Notes: generated from the letters alone by a model not told the origin. A DNA stretch of 42,089 nt from Gammaproteobacteria bacterium (GCA_030833185.1 JAURHQ010000010.1:1-42089), one strand, 5' to 3'. Numbered from the stretch's first letter, positions 27,851-35,895 are shown. Numbers and translations are program-made.

Positions 27851-28939
27851 TCAGGCCTTGGGCAAAATGCCCCGGTCGATCATGCTCTGCAGCCAGTAGC
27901 GGAAGGTTTCCTGCGTGTCGCAGACCTCGGTGAAGCCCGCCTGCCGCAGGCGGATGGTGCTGACAAACGCCGGCGGCGGCGGGGTGTTCATCCCGTAGGC
28001 AAAGCAGAAGTCCGCATAGTGGTGGGACTCGCCCAGCAGCGCCGGCAAGGCCACCTGACGCAGGCCATGCTTGGCGACCAGCCGGTCCCACACGGCGCTG
28101 TGTTCGGGCAGCCAGTGCTTGAGCTCGCGCGGCGTATCCGGCCCGGTCGCCACGCCCAGCGTGTCGGCCATCACCGGCCAGAGGTCGCGCCACTCGAAGA
28201 CATCGCCGTTGGTGACGTTGAAATGCAGGCCCGCCGCCTGCGGCGCGCTGCCGGCCCACACAAAGACATTAGCCAGCAGGCGTGAATCCACCGCCTCCCA
28301 CACCCAGGAAATGCCGCCCGGATAGCCCATCGGCTGACCCAGCTCGCGGCAGATCGCGCCGTAGGCGCCAATGACCGGCGCCAGATTCATCGCCACCCCA
28401 TAGGCACTGCCGATGATCAGCTGCGGCCGCAGGATGGTCCAACGGAACCCGGCGGCGGCCGCGCGGGCTTTCAGGTAATCCTCTTGCAGCCAGTAGAAGT
28501 TGGCGTGCGGGTCGCGCGGATTCCGCTCGCGCGCCGGAATGGGCATGGGATGCAGATGAATGCCGTAGGCCTTGGTGCCTTGCAGAAGGCTGACGTGCGC
28601 CAGCGGGTTGCCGGCAGCTTCCAGCGGTTCAAGGCAGTTTTTGAGCATCGCCAGATTGGTCGTCATCTGGTCCTGCTCTTGCCAGCCGGCAATGAGGCCA
28701 GGCTTTTCATACAGCGCGGTGTAGACCAGATGCGTCACGCCGCTCAAGGCGCCCAGCGCCGCGCGACTGGCCGCCGCGTCCTGCAGGTCCACCGCCAGAT
28801 GGGTATAGGGATGGGGACTGTCGATTTCGGGCGCGCGACGCGACAGCGCCACCACTTCCCAGCCTTCGCGTAAAAAGGCTTCGACCGCCGCTGCCCCGAC
28901 CACGCCGCTCGCGCCTGCCACCAGTACTTTCTTGCTCAT
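27851..28939 (-). CDS. PRISE-type short-chain reductase (progesterone 5-beta-reductase/iridoid synthase-like)
   Basis: 362-residue NAD(P)-binding protein of the extended short-chain dehydrogenase class. The N-terminal GASGVVGAAAVEAFLREGWEV gives the Rossmann GxSGxxG loop (residues 9-15). The VSLLQGTKAYG block and ANFYWLQEDYL place it in the PRISE group, which reduces activated C=C bonds of enones; the Tyr in FYW is the expected catalytic residue. In plants such enzymes make cardenolide or iridoid precursors; in bacteria the natural substrate is unknown. The start MSKKVLVAGA has GGAGAG at 8 nt. It is divergent from the PEGA/FGE-like gene (134 bp). Confidence 0.88.
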   Translation of the reverse strand: MSKKVLVAGASGVVGAAAVEAFLREGWEVVALSRRAPEIDSPHPYTHLAVDLQDAAASRAALGALSGVTHLVYTALYEKPGLIAGWQEQDQMTTNLAMLKNCLEPLEAAGNPLAHVSLLQGTKAYGIHLHPMPIPARERNPRDPHANFYWLQEDYLKARAAAAGFRWTILRPQLIIGSAYGVAMNLAPVIGAYGAICRELGQPMGYPGGISWVWEAVDSRLLANVFVWAGSAPQAAGLHFNVTNGDVFEWRDLWPVMADTLGVATGPDTPRELKHWLPEHSAVWDRLVAKHGLRQVALPALLGESHHYADFCFAYGMNTPPPPAFVSTIRLRQAGFTEVCDTQETFRYWLQSMIDRGILPKA

Positions 28940-29014
28940 AGTGCTCTCCGGAAAAGAGCCCGCAGTGTAGCGGCGACAGGGCCGCTGCGTGACCATTGTC
29001 GGACTGTCTTCCGT

Positions 29015-29046
29015 TTGCGGTTACCGATCCCGGCCTTCGCTATACT
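29015..29046 (+). promoter_or_regulatory. Candidate sigma-70 promoter of the PEGA-VWA-channel operon
   Basis: A good -10 box TATACT (29041-29046) lies 27 bp before the GTG start. TTGCGG (29015-29020) could be the -35 box, though the 20-bp spacer is long. Position in the divergent intergenic region supports it. Confidence 0.4.
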
Positions 29047-29073
29047 GCGGCCACGCCTTCTGGAAAGCGCCCT

Positions 29074-31320
29074 GTGAAACCTTCGCCGCAAATCATCGCG
29101 CCCGCCGAATTCCGCCCGCCCGGCGCGCTGACCGGCGTGCAGTGGCCGCGCCTGCCCTGGGGGCTGCTGGTGGCGGTGCTGACGGTGGTGCTGACCTTGG
29201 GCGTGATGGCCTACATGGCGCTGGCGCGCTCGGTCTTGCTGACGGCCGAGCCGGCGGAGGCCGAGGTCAGCGTGAAGGGCTTGTTCGCGCCGCGCATCGG
29301 TAACCACTGGCTGCTGCTGCCGGGCGCCCACCGGGTCGAGGCGTCGGCGCCGGGGTATAAACCTTTCGACGCCGAGATCACCGTTACCCAGTCAACGCTG
29401 CAGCAGCACCAGCTGGCGCTGACGCCGCTGCCCGGTCGCCTCACCCTCACCCTTGAGCCGGTCAGCGAGGCCAGCGTGTCGGTCGACGGCAAGGACATTG
29501 GTAAAGCGCCGGGCGTCATCGAAGAAATCGAGGCCGGCCCGCGCGAAATTCTCGTCGAGGCGCCGCGCTACATGCCCTTTGTGGCGAAGCTTGAGGTGCG
29601 CGGCAAGCGTCAGGACGAAACCCTCGCCGTGCGCCTGACCCCGGCCTGGGCCGAGTTCAAACTGGGTTCACAGCCCGCCGGCGCGCTGGTGTCGGTCGAC
29701 GGCAAGCTGCTGGGCCCCACGCCGCTCGCCGCCGAACTGCTGCATGGCGAACGCCGCGTCACCGTCAGCAAGCCGGGCTTCAAAACCTGGTCACGGGCCA
29801 TTCAGGTGGAAGCCGGCCGCGCGGTGACGATTCCCGATGTGACGCTGGCCAAGGCCGACGGCGTGCTGGAAATCGTCACCGAACCGCGCGGCGCGGCGGT
29901 GACGGTGGACGGGCGTTACCGCGGCGAATCTCCGCTGAAAGTGGCCGTGACGCCGGACGCGGACCATCGCGTGACCGCCATGTTGGCCGGCTTCGAGCCG
30001 CACAACGTAAGCGCCCGCGCCGCACCGGACGACACCACCAGTCTTGCCTTGCAGCTGGTGGCCGAACTGGCGGTGATCAACCTGATGACCGAACCGGCCG
30101 ACGCCGAAGTGCTGGTCAACGGCCAGCCTGCCGGCAATGCCACCCAGCGGCTCAACCTGCCGACCCGCGAACACGAACTCGTCGTGCGCCGCGCGGGTTA
30201 CGCCAGCTATCGCACGCTGGTCACGCCGCGCCGGGGCGTCGACAAACACCTGCGTATCTCGCTCAAGACCGCCGCGCAGATGGCCGCCGAGCAGGCCCCA
30301 CCGCCCAGCTACGTCCCGCCGCCGGCCTATCCGGCAAGCCAAACGCCGCCGCCCGGCGAGGCGCCACCGCCGCTGGATCAAGGCTCGCTGGAGGCCCAGC
30401 AACAGGCCGAGCTGATGGGCAACACCTTTGCCCCGCCGGAAGTCCAACAGCGGCTGGCGCAGACCGACCCTCGCCTGCAGGCCATCGCGCAGGCCGAAGC
30501 CCGCGGCCGCGCGCCCGTGCCCGCCCCGCCGCCCGCCACGGCAGGGCGTCTGCAAACCTCGCTGGCCCAGCCGCTGGCGCGCTTCGAAGGCGGCGACTTC
30601 GCCCTGCCGGGCCGCGCACCCACCCAGCTGTCGCGGCCGTTCTATCTGGCGCTGCGCGAAGTCAGCAACGCCGAATACCGGCGCTTCATTGCCAACCACG
30701 CCTCGCGCGGCGGCGAAGGGCAGGAGCTGAACGGCGACAACCAGCCGGCGGTCGGCATGACCTGGGAAGCGGCGGCCGTCTACTGCAACTGGCTGTCCCG
30801 GCGCGACTCGCTGCCGGTGTTCTACCAAATCCGCTATGGCCGGGTGATGGGCATCAATCCTGAATCCGTCGGCTATCGCCTGCCGACCGAAGCCGAGTGG
30901 GAATGGGCGGCGGCGCTCTCACCCGCCGGCAAACCGCTGGAATTCCCGTGGGGCAGCGCCTTCCCGCCGCCGGCGCGCAGCGCCAACCTGGCCGACGCCA
31001 GCGCCGCCCAGATGCTGGCCACCGTGATCGGCGGCTTTGACGACGGCTTTGGCACCAGCGCGCCGGTCGGCAGTTTCCCGCCCGACGGGCGCGGCCTGTA
31101 CGACCTCGCCGGCAATGTCGCTGAATGGGTGCACGACGGCTTCACGCCCAGCCCAGCCGCCGGCGCCGATCCGCTCGGGCCGCCCACTGCCGCCCAGCAC
31201 GTGGTGCGTGGCTCGAGCTGGGCCAGCGGCAGCCGCGAAAAGCTGCGCGCTACCGCCCGCGAAGCGGCCGCCGCCGGCCGCCCGGATCTCGGCTTCCGGC
31301 TGGCGAGATACGCACAATGA
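29074..31320 (+). CDS. Membrane protein with five PEGA repeats and a C-terminal FGE/SUMF1-like domain
   Basis: 748 residues from the GTG at 29074, chosen because GGAAAG lies 6 nt upstream and a -10-like TATACT lies between this codon and an earlier ATG (28996). Order: cytoplasmic N-terminus, membrane helix (about 29-50, GLLVAVLTVVLTLGVMAYMA), five PEGA-type beta domains (about 53-117, 121-188, 192-257, 262-328, 333-398; each with a VSVDGK/VTVDGR-like hairpin and a GFK/GYK turn), a Pro-rich linker (409-500), and a formylglycine-generating-enzyme fold (503-748: YRLPTEAEWEWAAAL, YDLAGNVAEWVHDGF, VVRGSSWASGS, LGFRLARY). The cysteine pair used by active FGE after RGGSW is absent, so the domain is probably a binding module. 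The stop overlaps the next ATG (ATGA). Confidence 0.88.
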   Translation: MKPSPQIIAPAEFRPPGALTGVQWPRLPWGLLVAVLTVVLTLGVMAYMALARSVLLTAEPAEAEVSVKGLFAPRIGNHWLLLPGAHRVEASAPGYKPFDAEITVTQSTLQQHQLALTPLPGRLTLTLEPVSEASVSVDGKDIGKAPGVIEEIEAGPREILVEAPRYMPFVAKLEVRGKRQDETLAVRLTPAWAEFKLGSQPAGALVSVDGKLLGPTPLAAELLHGERRVTVSKPGFKTWSRAIQVEAGRAVTIPDVTLAKADGVLEIVTEPRGAAVTVDGRYRGESPLKVAVTPDADHRVTAMLAGFEPHNVSARAAPDDTTSLALQLVAELAVINLMTEPADAEVLVNGQPAGNATQRLNLPTREHELVVRRAGYASYRTLVTPRRGVDKHLRISLKTAAQMAAEQAPPPSYVPPPAYPASQTPPPGEAPPPLDQGSLEAQQQAELMGNTFAPPEVQQRLAQTDPRLQAIAQAEARGRAPVPAPPPATAGRLQTSLAQPLARFEGGDFALPGRAPTQLSRPFYLALREVSNAEYRRFIANHASRGGEGQELNGDNQPAVGMTWEAAAVYCNWLSRRDSLPVFYQIRYGRVMGINPESVGYRLPTEAEWEWAAALSPAGKPLEFPWGSAFPPPARSANLADASAAQMLATVIGGFDDGFGTSAPVGSFPPDGRGLYDLAGNVAEWVHDGFTPSPAAGADPLGPPTAAQHVVRGSSWASGSREKLRATAREAAAAGRPDLGFRLARYAQ

Positions 31321-31502
31321 AGCGACCGCTGATCGCAGTCCTGCTGCTGGGCGCCGCCGCGCAGGCCGTCGCCGAAGATCCGCCGCCCGCGCCGGATCCG
31401 GAGCGCCCCGAATACCGCGCCCGCGGCTTGCCCAGCGACACCTTCAAACCCAGCGAGAAAGTGCAGGAAGACTTTCCTGTGCCCTTCCCGGAGGACATCT
31501 GA
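31317..31502 (+). CDS. Small exported protein, unknown function
   Basis: 61 residues with a clear Sec signal peptide (MKRPLIAVLLLGAAAQAVA, cleavage before EDPPP). The mature ~42 residues are Pro-rich and charged (PERPEYRARGLPSDTFKPSE, DFPVPFPEDI) with no cysteine. The ATG overlaps the stop of the PEGA/FGE-like gene by 4 bp and the Hsp70-like gene follows 61 bp later. Its position inside the operon makes it likely real despite its size. No known family is recognised; it could be a periplasmic peptide ligand or a subunit of the complex. Confidence 0.7.
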   Translation: MKRPLIAVLLLGAAAQAVAEDPPPAPDPERPEYRARGLPSDTFKPSEKVQEDFPVPFPEDI

Positions 31503-31563
31503 GCGGGCCCGTGTGCCGCCAGCCATCCGCCACCCCGCGCGAGCAGAACCTAAAGAGGCCAGC

Positions 31564-32856
31564 ATGACGACCTGCGTCATCGACTTGAACGACTACGAGC
31601 TCAGGCTTGCCCGTCACGGCGAGGTGGTGGCCAGCGGCCCGGGACAGGTGGCGCTGGTCAACGGCAATCTCGAAATTGGCGCGGCCGCGATGGCGGTCGC
31701 CTGGACGCATCCGCGCACCAGCGAAAACCGCTACTGGCGCGACCTCAACACCGCCACCGTGGATCATCTGGGTCGGCGCGTGCGGCATCACGCCGATCTG
31801 GCCTGGTTGCAGCTGGAACAGCTGAAAGCCGCCGCGGGTAACCCGACCGAGGTGCAGTTCGCGGTGCCGGGCAGCTTCCACAACGACCAGCTGTCGCTGT
31901 TGCTGGGCGTGACCGAAGCCTGCGGCCTGCGCACCACCGCGCTGGTCGATAGCGCGGTAGCCGCCGGCGCGGCGGCGCTCGGTCCGGGGCAGTGGCTGCA
32001 CCTCGACCTGCAGCAGCATCAGGCGGTGCTGACGCGGCTCGAGGTCGGCGCGGAAGTCGTGCGCACGGGCGTGGACGTGCTGGCCGGCTTCGGCATCAAC
32101 CGGCTGCGCGAAGCCTGCATCCGCGTCATCACGCAGGCCTTCGTCAGCGACTGCCGCTTCGACCCCCGGCACCACGCCGACACCGAACAGATCATGCAGA
32201 TCCAGCTGGGCCAGTGGCTTGCGCTGCTGCGCCAGCATGCGGAAATCAAGGTGCAGATCGAATACCGCGGGCGGCGCTTTGAAACCCGCGTGCAGCGCGC
32301 GGCGGTTCTGGCCGCCACCGCGCCACTGTTGCGGCCTCTGCGCGATGCCGTGCCGGCGGGCGTCACCCCGGTCGCCAGTCACCGGCTGGCCGCGCAACCC
32401 GGCTTTGGCGCGAGTTTTCCGGGCGTCGCCGTGCTGGGCGAGAAAGCGGTGTTTCAGGGGATGGCCGGCGTTGGCCCCAGCGCCGGCGGGCTGGCCCTGC
32501 TGACCAGCCTGCCCGCCAGCGCCAAGCCCAGCGTGCAAGGCCATACCGTGAGCGCGCGACCCAACGCTGGCGTGACCCATCTGCTCGAGCAGCACACCGC
32601 AACGCCGCTGGGTCAGGCGCCGCTGTTTTTATTAAGCCACGGCGGCCACGCGCGCAGCGCCGAGCCCAACAGCTTTTGCCGCCTAAGTTTGGGGCCGCAG
32701 GGCGTAGAAGCGAGCCCGCTGGAAGCCGGTCGCCCGCGGCTTAACGGTCAGCCCTTGAACGCGGCGACCGTGCTGCAGGCGGGCGATCAGATCACCCTGG
32801 GCGGCACGCCCGTGCTCTACACCGCGATCCGGGTGCTGAACCCCGATGCCGCTTAA
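31564..32856 (+). CDS. Degenerate Hsp70-like (ASKHA) protein with FHA-like C-terminus
   Basis: 430 residues, cytoplasmic. The first part follows the Hsp70 nucleotide-binding fold: the VPGSFHNDQ segment (about 101-109) parallels VPAYFNDxQ of DnaK, CGLRTTALVDSAVAAGAAALG follows at the place of the 'INEPTAAALAYG' block, and GVDVLAGFGINRLRE parallels the GGEDFDNRL region. The phosphate loops are eroded: the N-terminal loop reads DLNDYELRLA instead of DLGTTNS, and the second reads DLQQHQ (149-154) instead of DLGGGT. ATP hydrolysis is therefore doubtful. The C-terminal part (about 365-426) looks FHA-like (PRLNGQPLN ... LQAGDQITLGG). AAAGAGG precedes the ATG at 5 nt; the 3' end overlaps the next gene by 11 bp. 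Confidence 0.72.
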   Translation: MTTCVIDLNDYELRLARHGEVVASGPGQVALVNGNLEIGAAAMAVAWTHPRTSENRYWRDLNTATVDHLGRRVRHHADLAWLQLEQLKAAAGNPTEVQFAVPGSFHNDQLSLLLGVTEACGLRTTALVDSAVAAGAAALGPGQWLHLDLQQHQAVLTRLEVGAEVVRTGVDVLAGFGINRLREACIRVITQAFVSDCRFDPRHHADTEQIMQIQLGQWLALLRQHAEIKVQIEYRGRRFETRVQRAAVLAATAPLLRPLRDAVPAGVTPVASHRLAAQPGFGASFPGVAVLGEKAVFQGMAGVGPSAGGLALLTSLPASAKPSVQGHTVSARPNAGVTHLLEQHTATPLGQAPLFLLSHGGHARSAEPNSFCRLSLGPQGVEASPLEAGRPRLNGQPLNAATVLQAGDQITLGGTPVLYTAIRVLNPDAA

Positions 32857-33934
32857 GCGACGCAGCTTCTCCGTTTTCACGCTGTCGTTTCTCGACGTGA
32901 TGTGCTGCGGCTTCGGCGCCGTGGTGCTGTTGTTCATGATCCTGCAGCACGAGGCGATCGTGCAGAAGGAAATCGCGGCGGTGGATTTATCCACCGAAGT
33001 CGACGCGCTCAAAGCGCAGATCGCCGGCGTGCAACAGGACACCGCCACCGCGCGCGCGAATGCGCTAAGCGTGGATGAGCGGATCGCGCAGCTGGTCAGT
33101 GAATCGGCAGCGGCGCGGCGCCTGCTGGCCCAGACCCGCGCCGCCCCGCAGGATGGCGCCGCGCCGGTGGTGACCCGCCGCGACATCGACGCGCTGGAAC
33201 TCGCGCTCAAGAAAATGGAAAGCGAGAAGCAGGACCTGCTCTCGTATCTCAACCAGCAGTCGCGGCAGGTGCGCCAGTTTGTGGGCACCGGCAACCGCGA
33301 ATACCTGACCGGCATTCGCACCGGCGGCCAGCGCGTGCTGATCCTGCTCGACAACTCGTCGAGCATGCTGGACGTCTCGCTGGTCAACGTGCTGCGCAAG
33401 CGGAACATGGACGACAACGCCAAGCGTCGGTCCGAAAAATGGCGACAGGCGCTGGACACCGTCGACTGGATCACCGCGCGCTTGCAGCCCGGCACGCAGT
33501 ACCAGATTTACACCTTCAACAGCCGCGCCGAACCCGTGGTGCCGGGCAGCGCCGGCCAGTGGCTGAAGGTCGACGACGCGCGGCAGTTCAATCAGGCGGT
33601 GATGAGCCTGAAGGCCACCGTGCCTGACGGCGGCTCCAACCTCACCCGCGCGCTGCAGGTCATCGCAAACTTCAATCCGCGGCCCGACAACGTCTTTCTG
33701 GTGACGGACGGCCTGCCGACCCAGGGCCTGGCCGCGCCGAGCGGGCAGAAGGTTTCCGGCGACCGCCGCAACGAATTGTTTCTGGAAGCCGTGAAGCAAC
33801 TCCCGCAGCCCGCGCCGCCGGTGAACGTGGTGCTGCTGCCGATGGAAGGCGACCCGATGGCGCCCTGGGCCTATTGGTCGATGGCGATGTACACGCGCGG
33901 CGCGTTCCTGACCCCGGCGTACGACTGGCCATGA
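32846..33934 (+). CDS. VWA protein with MotB/TolR-like N-terminal helix (copy 1)
   Basis: 362 residues. One membrane helix (about 14-33) opens with SFLDVMCCGFGAVVLLFMIL; Asp17 sits at the helix entry like the ion-carrying Asp of MotB, TolR and ExbD. A long helical, probably coiled-coil stalk follows (36-145), then a von Willebrand A domain (about 162-355). Its metal site is intact: D169, S171 and S173 (DNSSS), T267 (GGSNLT) and D288 (VTDGLPT). The topology would place the VWA domain in the periplasm. It overlaps the Hsp70-like gene by 11 bp and the second VWA gene by 4 bp (ATGA), so the products should be made in linked amounts. Confidence 0.88.
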   Translation: MPLKRRSFSVFTLSFLDVMCCGFGAVVLLFMILQHEAIVQKEIAAVDLSTEVDALKAQIAGVQQDTATARANALSVDERIAQLVSESAAARRLLAQTRAAPQDGAAPVVTRRDIDALELALKKMESEKQDLLSYLNQQSRQVRQFVGTGNREYLTGIRTGGQRVLILLDNSSSMLDVSLVNVLRKRNMDDNAKRRSEKWRQALDTVDWITARLQPGTQYQIYTFNSRAEPVVPGSAGQWLKVDDARQFNQAVMSLKATVPDGGSNLTRALQVIANFNPRPDNVFLVTDGLPTQGLAAPSGQKVSGDRRNELFLEAVKQLPQPAPPVNVVLLPMEGDPMAPWAYWSMAMYTRGAFLTPAYDWP

Positions 33935-34941
33935 AGCTGGTTCGCCGCGAGCCGCCTGAGATCGGCATTTCCTTCCTCGACACCATTACCTGTGGCGTGG
34001 GCGCCATCATCCTCTTGATGACGGTCACCACCACACGCCCGCACGAACAGGGTCCGTCCGACAGCGACCCGCGCGCGGTGGCGATTAGCCAGCTGCAGCG
34101 CGAACTCTTTGCCGCGCAGGCAGAACTGGGCAAGGCGACCGCCGAAGCCGCGCAGAAAACCGACGCGGCGAAGCTGTCGGCGGCGGAGCTCGCGAAGATC
34201 AAGGCGCAGATTGCGGCGATCCTCGCCGCGCGCGAGAAAGCCGCCAAAGCCGACCAGCAGGCGGCACAGAACGCCGAGATTTTCGGCAAGCTGAAAACCG
34301 CGCAGCAGCAGCTGAGCGAAGAAATGGAGCGGCTCTATGCGCAGAAGAATCGCGCGAAGCCCAAGGATTTGATCGGCGGCATTCCGATCGATTCGGAATA
34401 CGTCTGCTTCATCATCGACACCTCGGGCAGCATGTTCAATTACGCCTGGCCGCGGCTCTTGAACCAGATCATGGAGACCTTGAGCGTCTACCCGCGGGTG
34501 AAGGGCATCCAGGTGATGAACGACCAGGGCACCTACATGTTTCCTGAATATGCCGGCGACTGGATTCCCGATTCGCCCGAGCGCCGGCGCATGGTGATCG
34601 ACAAACTGAGCAGCTGGAACGTGTTCAGCAAATCGAGCCCCGGCGAAGGTATCGAGGCGGCGGTCACGCAGTTCTACCGGCCCGACCGCAAAATCAGCCT
34701 CTTTGTGCTGGGCGACGAATTTACCGGCCCGTCGATCAAGACCATTGCCGACGCCGTGCGGCGGGTTAACCGGCCCAATCAATCCGGCGAGCCGCTGGTG
34801 CGCATTCACGCCATCGGCTTTCCCACCCAGTTTGCCAATCCCCCCAGCATGCAGGCCACAGGCATCCGCTTTGCGGCCCTCATGCGCGAGCTGACCCGCC
34901 AGAACGGCGGCAGTTTTGTGGGACTTAATTCATTCCGCTGA
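33931..34941 (+). CDS. VWA protein with MotB/TolR-like N-terminal helix (copy 2)
   Basis: 336 residues, paralogue of the preceding protein. The membrane helix begins SFLDTITCGVGAIILLMTV; Asp17, Cys21, Gly22, Gly24, Ala25, Leu28 and Leu29 fall at the same residue numbers as in copy 1. A helical Ala/Lys-rich stalk (50-140) leads to a VWA-like domain (about 155-330) with D163, S165 and S167 (DTSGS); the fourth-strand acid is D262 (LGDE). The rest of the domain has diverged strongly from copy 1, so the two probably have different partners or ligands. Start set at MKLVRREPPEIG by the ATGA overlap. The channel gene follows 29 bp later. Confidence 0.88.
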   Translation: MKLVRREPPEIGISFLDTITCGVGAIILLMTVTTTRPHEQGPSDSDPRAVAISQLQRELFAAQAELGKATAEAAQKTDAAKLSAAELAKIKAQIAAILAAREKAAKADQQAAQNAEIFGKLKTAQQQLSEEMERLYAQKNRAKPKDLIGGIPIDSEYVCFIIDTSGSMFNYAWPRLLNQIMETLSVYPRVKGIQVMNDQGTYMFPEYAGDWIPDSPERRRMVIDKLSSWNVFSKSSPGEGIEAAVTQFYRPDRKISLFVLGDEFTGPSIKTIADAVRRVNRPNQSGEPLVRIHAIGFPTQFANPPSMQATGIRFAALMRELTRQNGGSFVGLNSFR

Positions 34942-34970
34942 ACGCAACGCGTTAACCCCCGAGAACCCGC

Positions 34971-35768
34971 ATGAAAAAGACTTTCCCTTTCGGCTTCTTC
35001 TACGCGCTGATCACGCTGCTGCTCAGCTTCACGCTCGTGCACGGTGTGTACACCATCGTCGTCAGGCCCAGCGCCGAGGCCACGCTCCAGCATCAACAGG
35101 AAGTCTGGGCCAAGGACCCGCTGGCGCGGATGCCGCGCTCGGTCATGGTCATCCTCCACGAATACGAACCCGAAGGCTGTTTCGTGCTGGCGGTGTGGGC
35201 CGGTTTTATCCTGGGCTGGCGGCAGTGGCTGGTGTCGCGCGAGCACCGCGCGCTGGGCAGCAGTTTCATCAGCCTCAAAGAAGGCGAAGTCGTCTTTCCT
35301 GACGACGTGCGCGAGTTCACCCGCCAACTCGAACGTCACCCCGAAGCCACCCAACGCCGCTTCCTGCCGCGCGCGCTCCGCGTAGCGCTGGACCGCTTCG
35401 CCGCCACCCGCAGCGTGCAACACGCCGCCGACGCCGCGCGCGAGGAATGCGAGTTCGAAGCGGCGCATCTGGACGCCGAGCTGTCGATGATTCGCTTTAC
35501 CGTGTGGGCCATTCCCGCGGTCGGTTTTGTCGGCACGGTGCGCGGCATCGGCAACGCGCTGCAGGAAGCCCAGCGCGCCGCCGCCGGCGACGTCACCGGC
35601 GTTACGCAAGGTCTGGGCATTACCTTCAACGCCACGCTGGTCGCGCTGACGCTGACCATCCTGGTCATGTTTTTCCTGCATCAGATTCAGCTTTCGCAGG
35701 ACCGTCTGGTACTGGACACCAAGCGCACGGTGGACGAGAGCTTGATTCGGCATTTGCGGGAGCGGTGA
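34971..35768 (+). CDS. MotA/TolQ/ExbB-type proton channel protein
   Basis: 265 residues with four hydrophobic segments (about 8-30, 69-88, 174-196, 217-239). The third contains AIPAVGFVGTVRGIGNAL, the hallmark of TolQ/ExbB/MotA channels; the fourth has GLGITFNATLVALTLTILV, with the Thr positions typical of the pore-lining helix. A cytoplasmic loop (90-172) separates helices 2 and 3. Such proteins form pentamers around two B-type subunits and use ion flow to drive movement or force. Here the B-type partners are evidently the two VWA proteins just upstream. Last gene of the operon. Confidence 0.88.
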   Translation: MKKTFPFGFFYALITLLLSFTLVHGVYTIVVRPSAEATLQHQQEVWAKDPLARMPRSVMVILHEYEPEGCFVLAVWAGFILGWRQWLVSREHRALGSSFISLKEGEVVFPDDVREFTRQLERHPEATQRRFLPRALRVALDRFAATRSVQHAADAAREECEFEAAHLDAELSMIRFTVWAIPAVGFVGTVRGIGNALQEAQRAAAGDVTGVTQGLGITFNATLVALTLTILVMFFLHQIQLSQDRLVLDTKRTVDESLIRHLRER

Positions 35769-35895
35769 GGGGCGCGTCGACATCAGATTCGTCTACGCCA
35801 GAGCGCAGCCTCTGCTGATTCTGTGGGCGCGGCGTGCATGCGCACCGCGCCGACAGGGGTGAAAGGACTGCCCCCGTGGGAGCAACTGCTGCACC

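Noticed and set aside
29074-31320. Active formylglycine-generating enzyme or EgtB-type sulfoxide synthase.
   Set aside because: There is no cysteine pair after the RGSSW segment, no EgtB-type N-terminal iron-ligand domain, and no sulfatase gene nearby.
29074-34941. Type VI secretion phosphorylation module (PpkA/Fha/VWA/FGE-like).
   Set aside because: No kinase, phosphatase, sheath, Hcp, VgrG or TssM genes are nearby; the FHA-like part is only a tail of an Hsp70-like protein.
24785-35768. Zorya anti-phage system.
   Set aside because: A MotA-like channel and TolR/MotB-like helices are present, but the ZorB peptidoglycan-binding domain and the ZorC/ZorD or ZorE genes are absent; VWA domains take their place.
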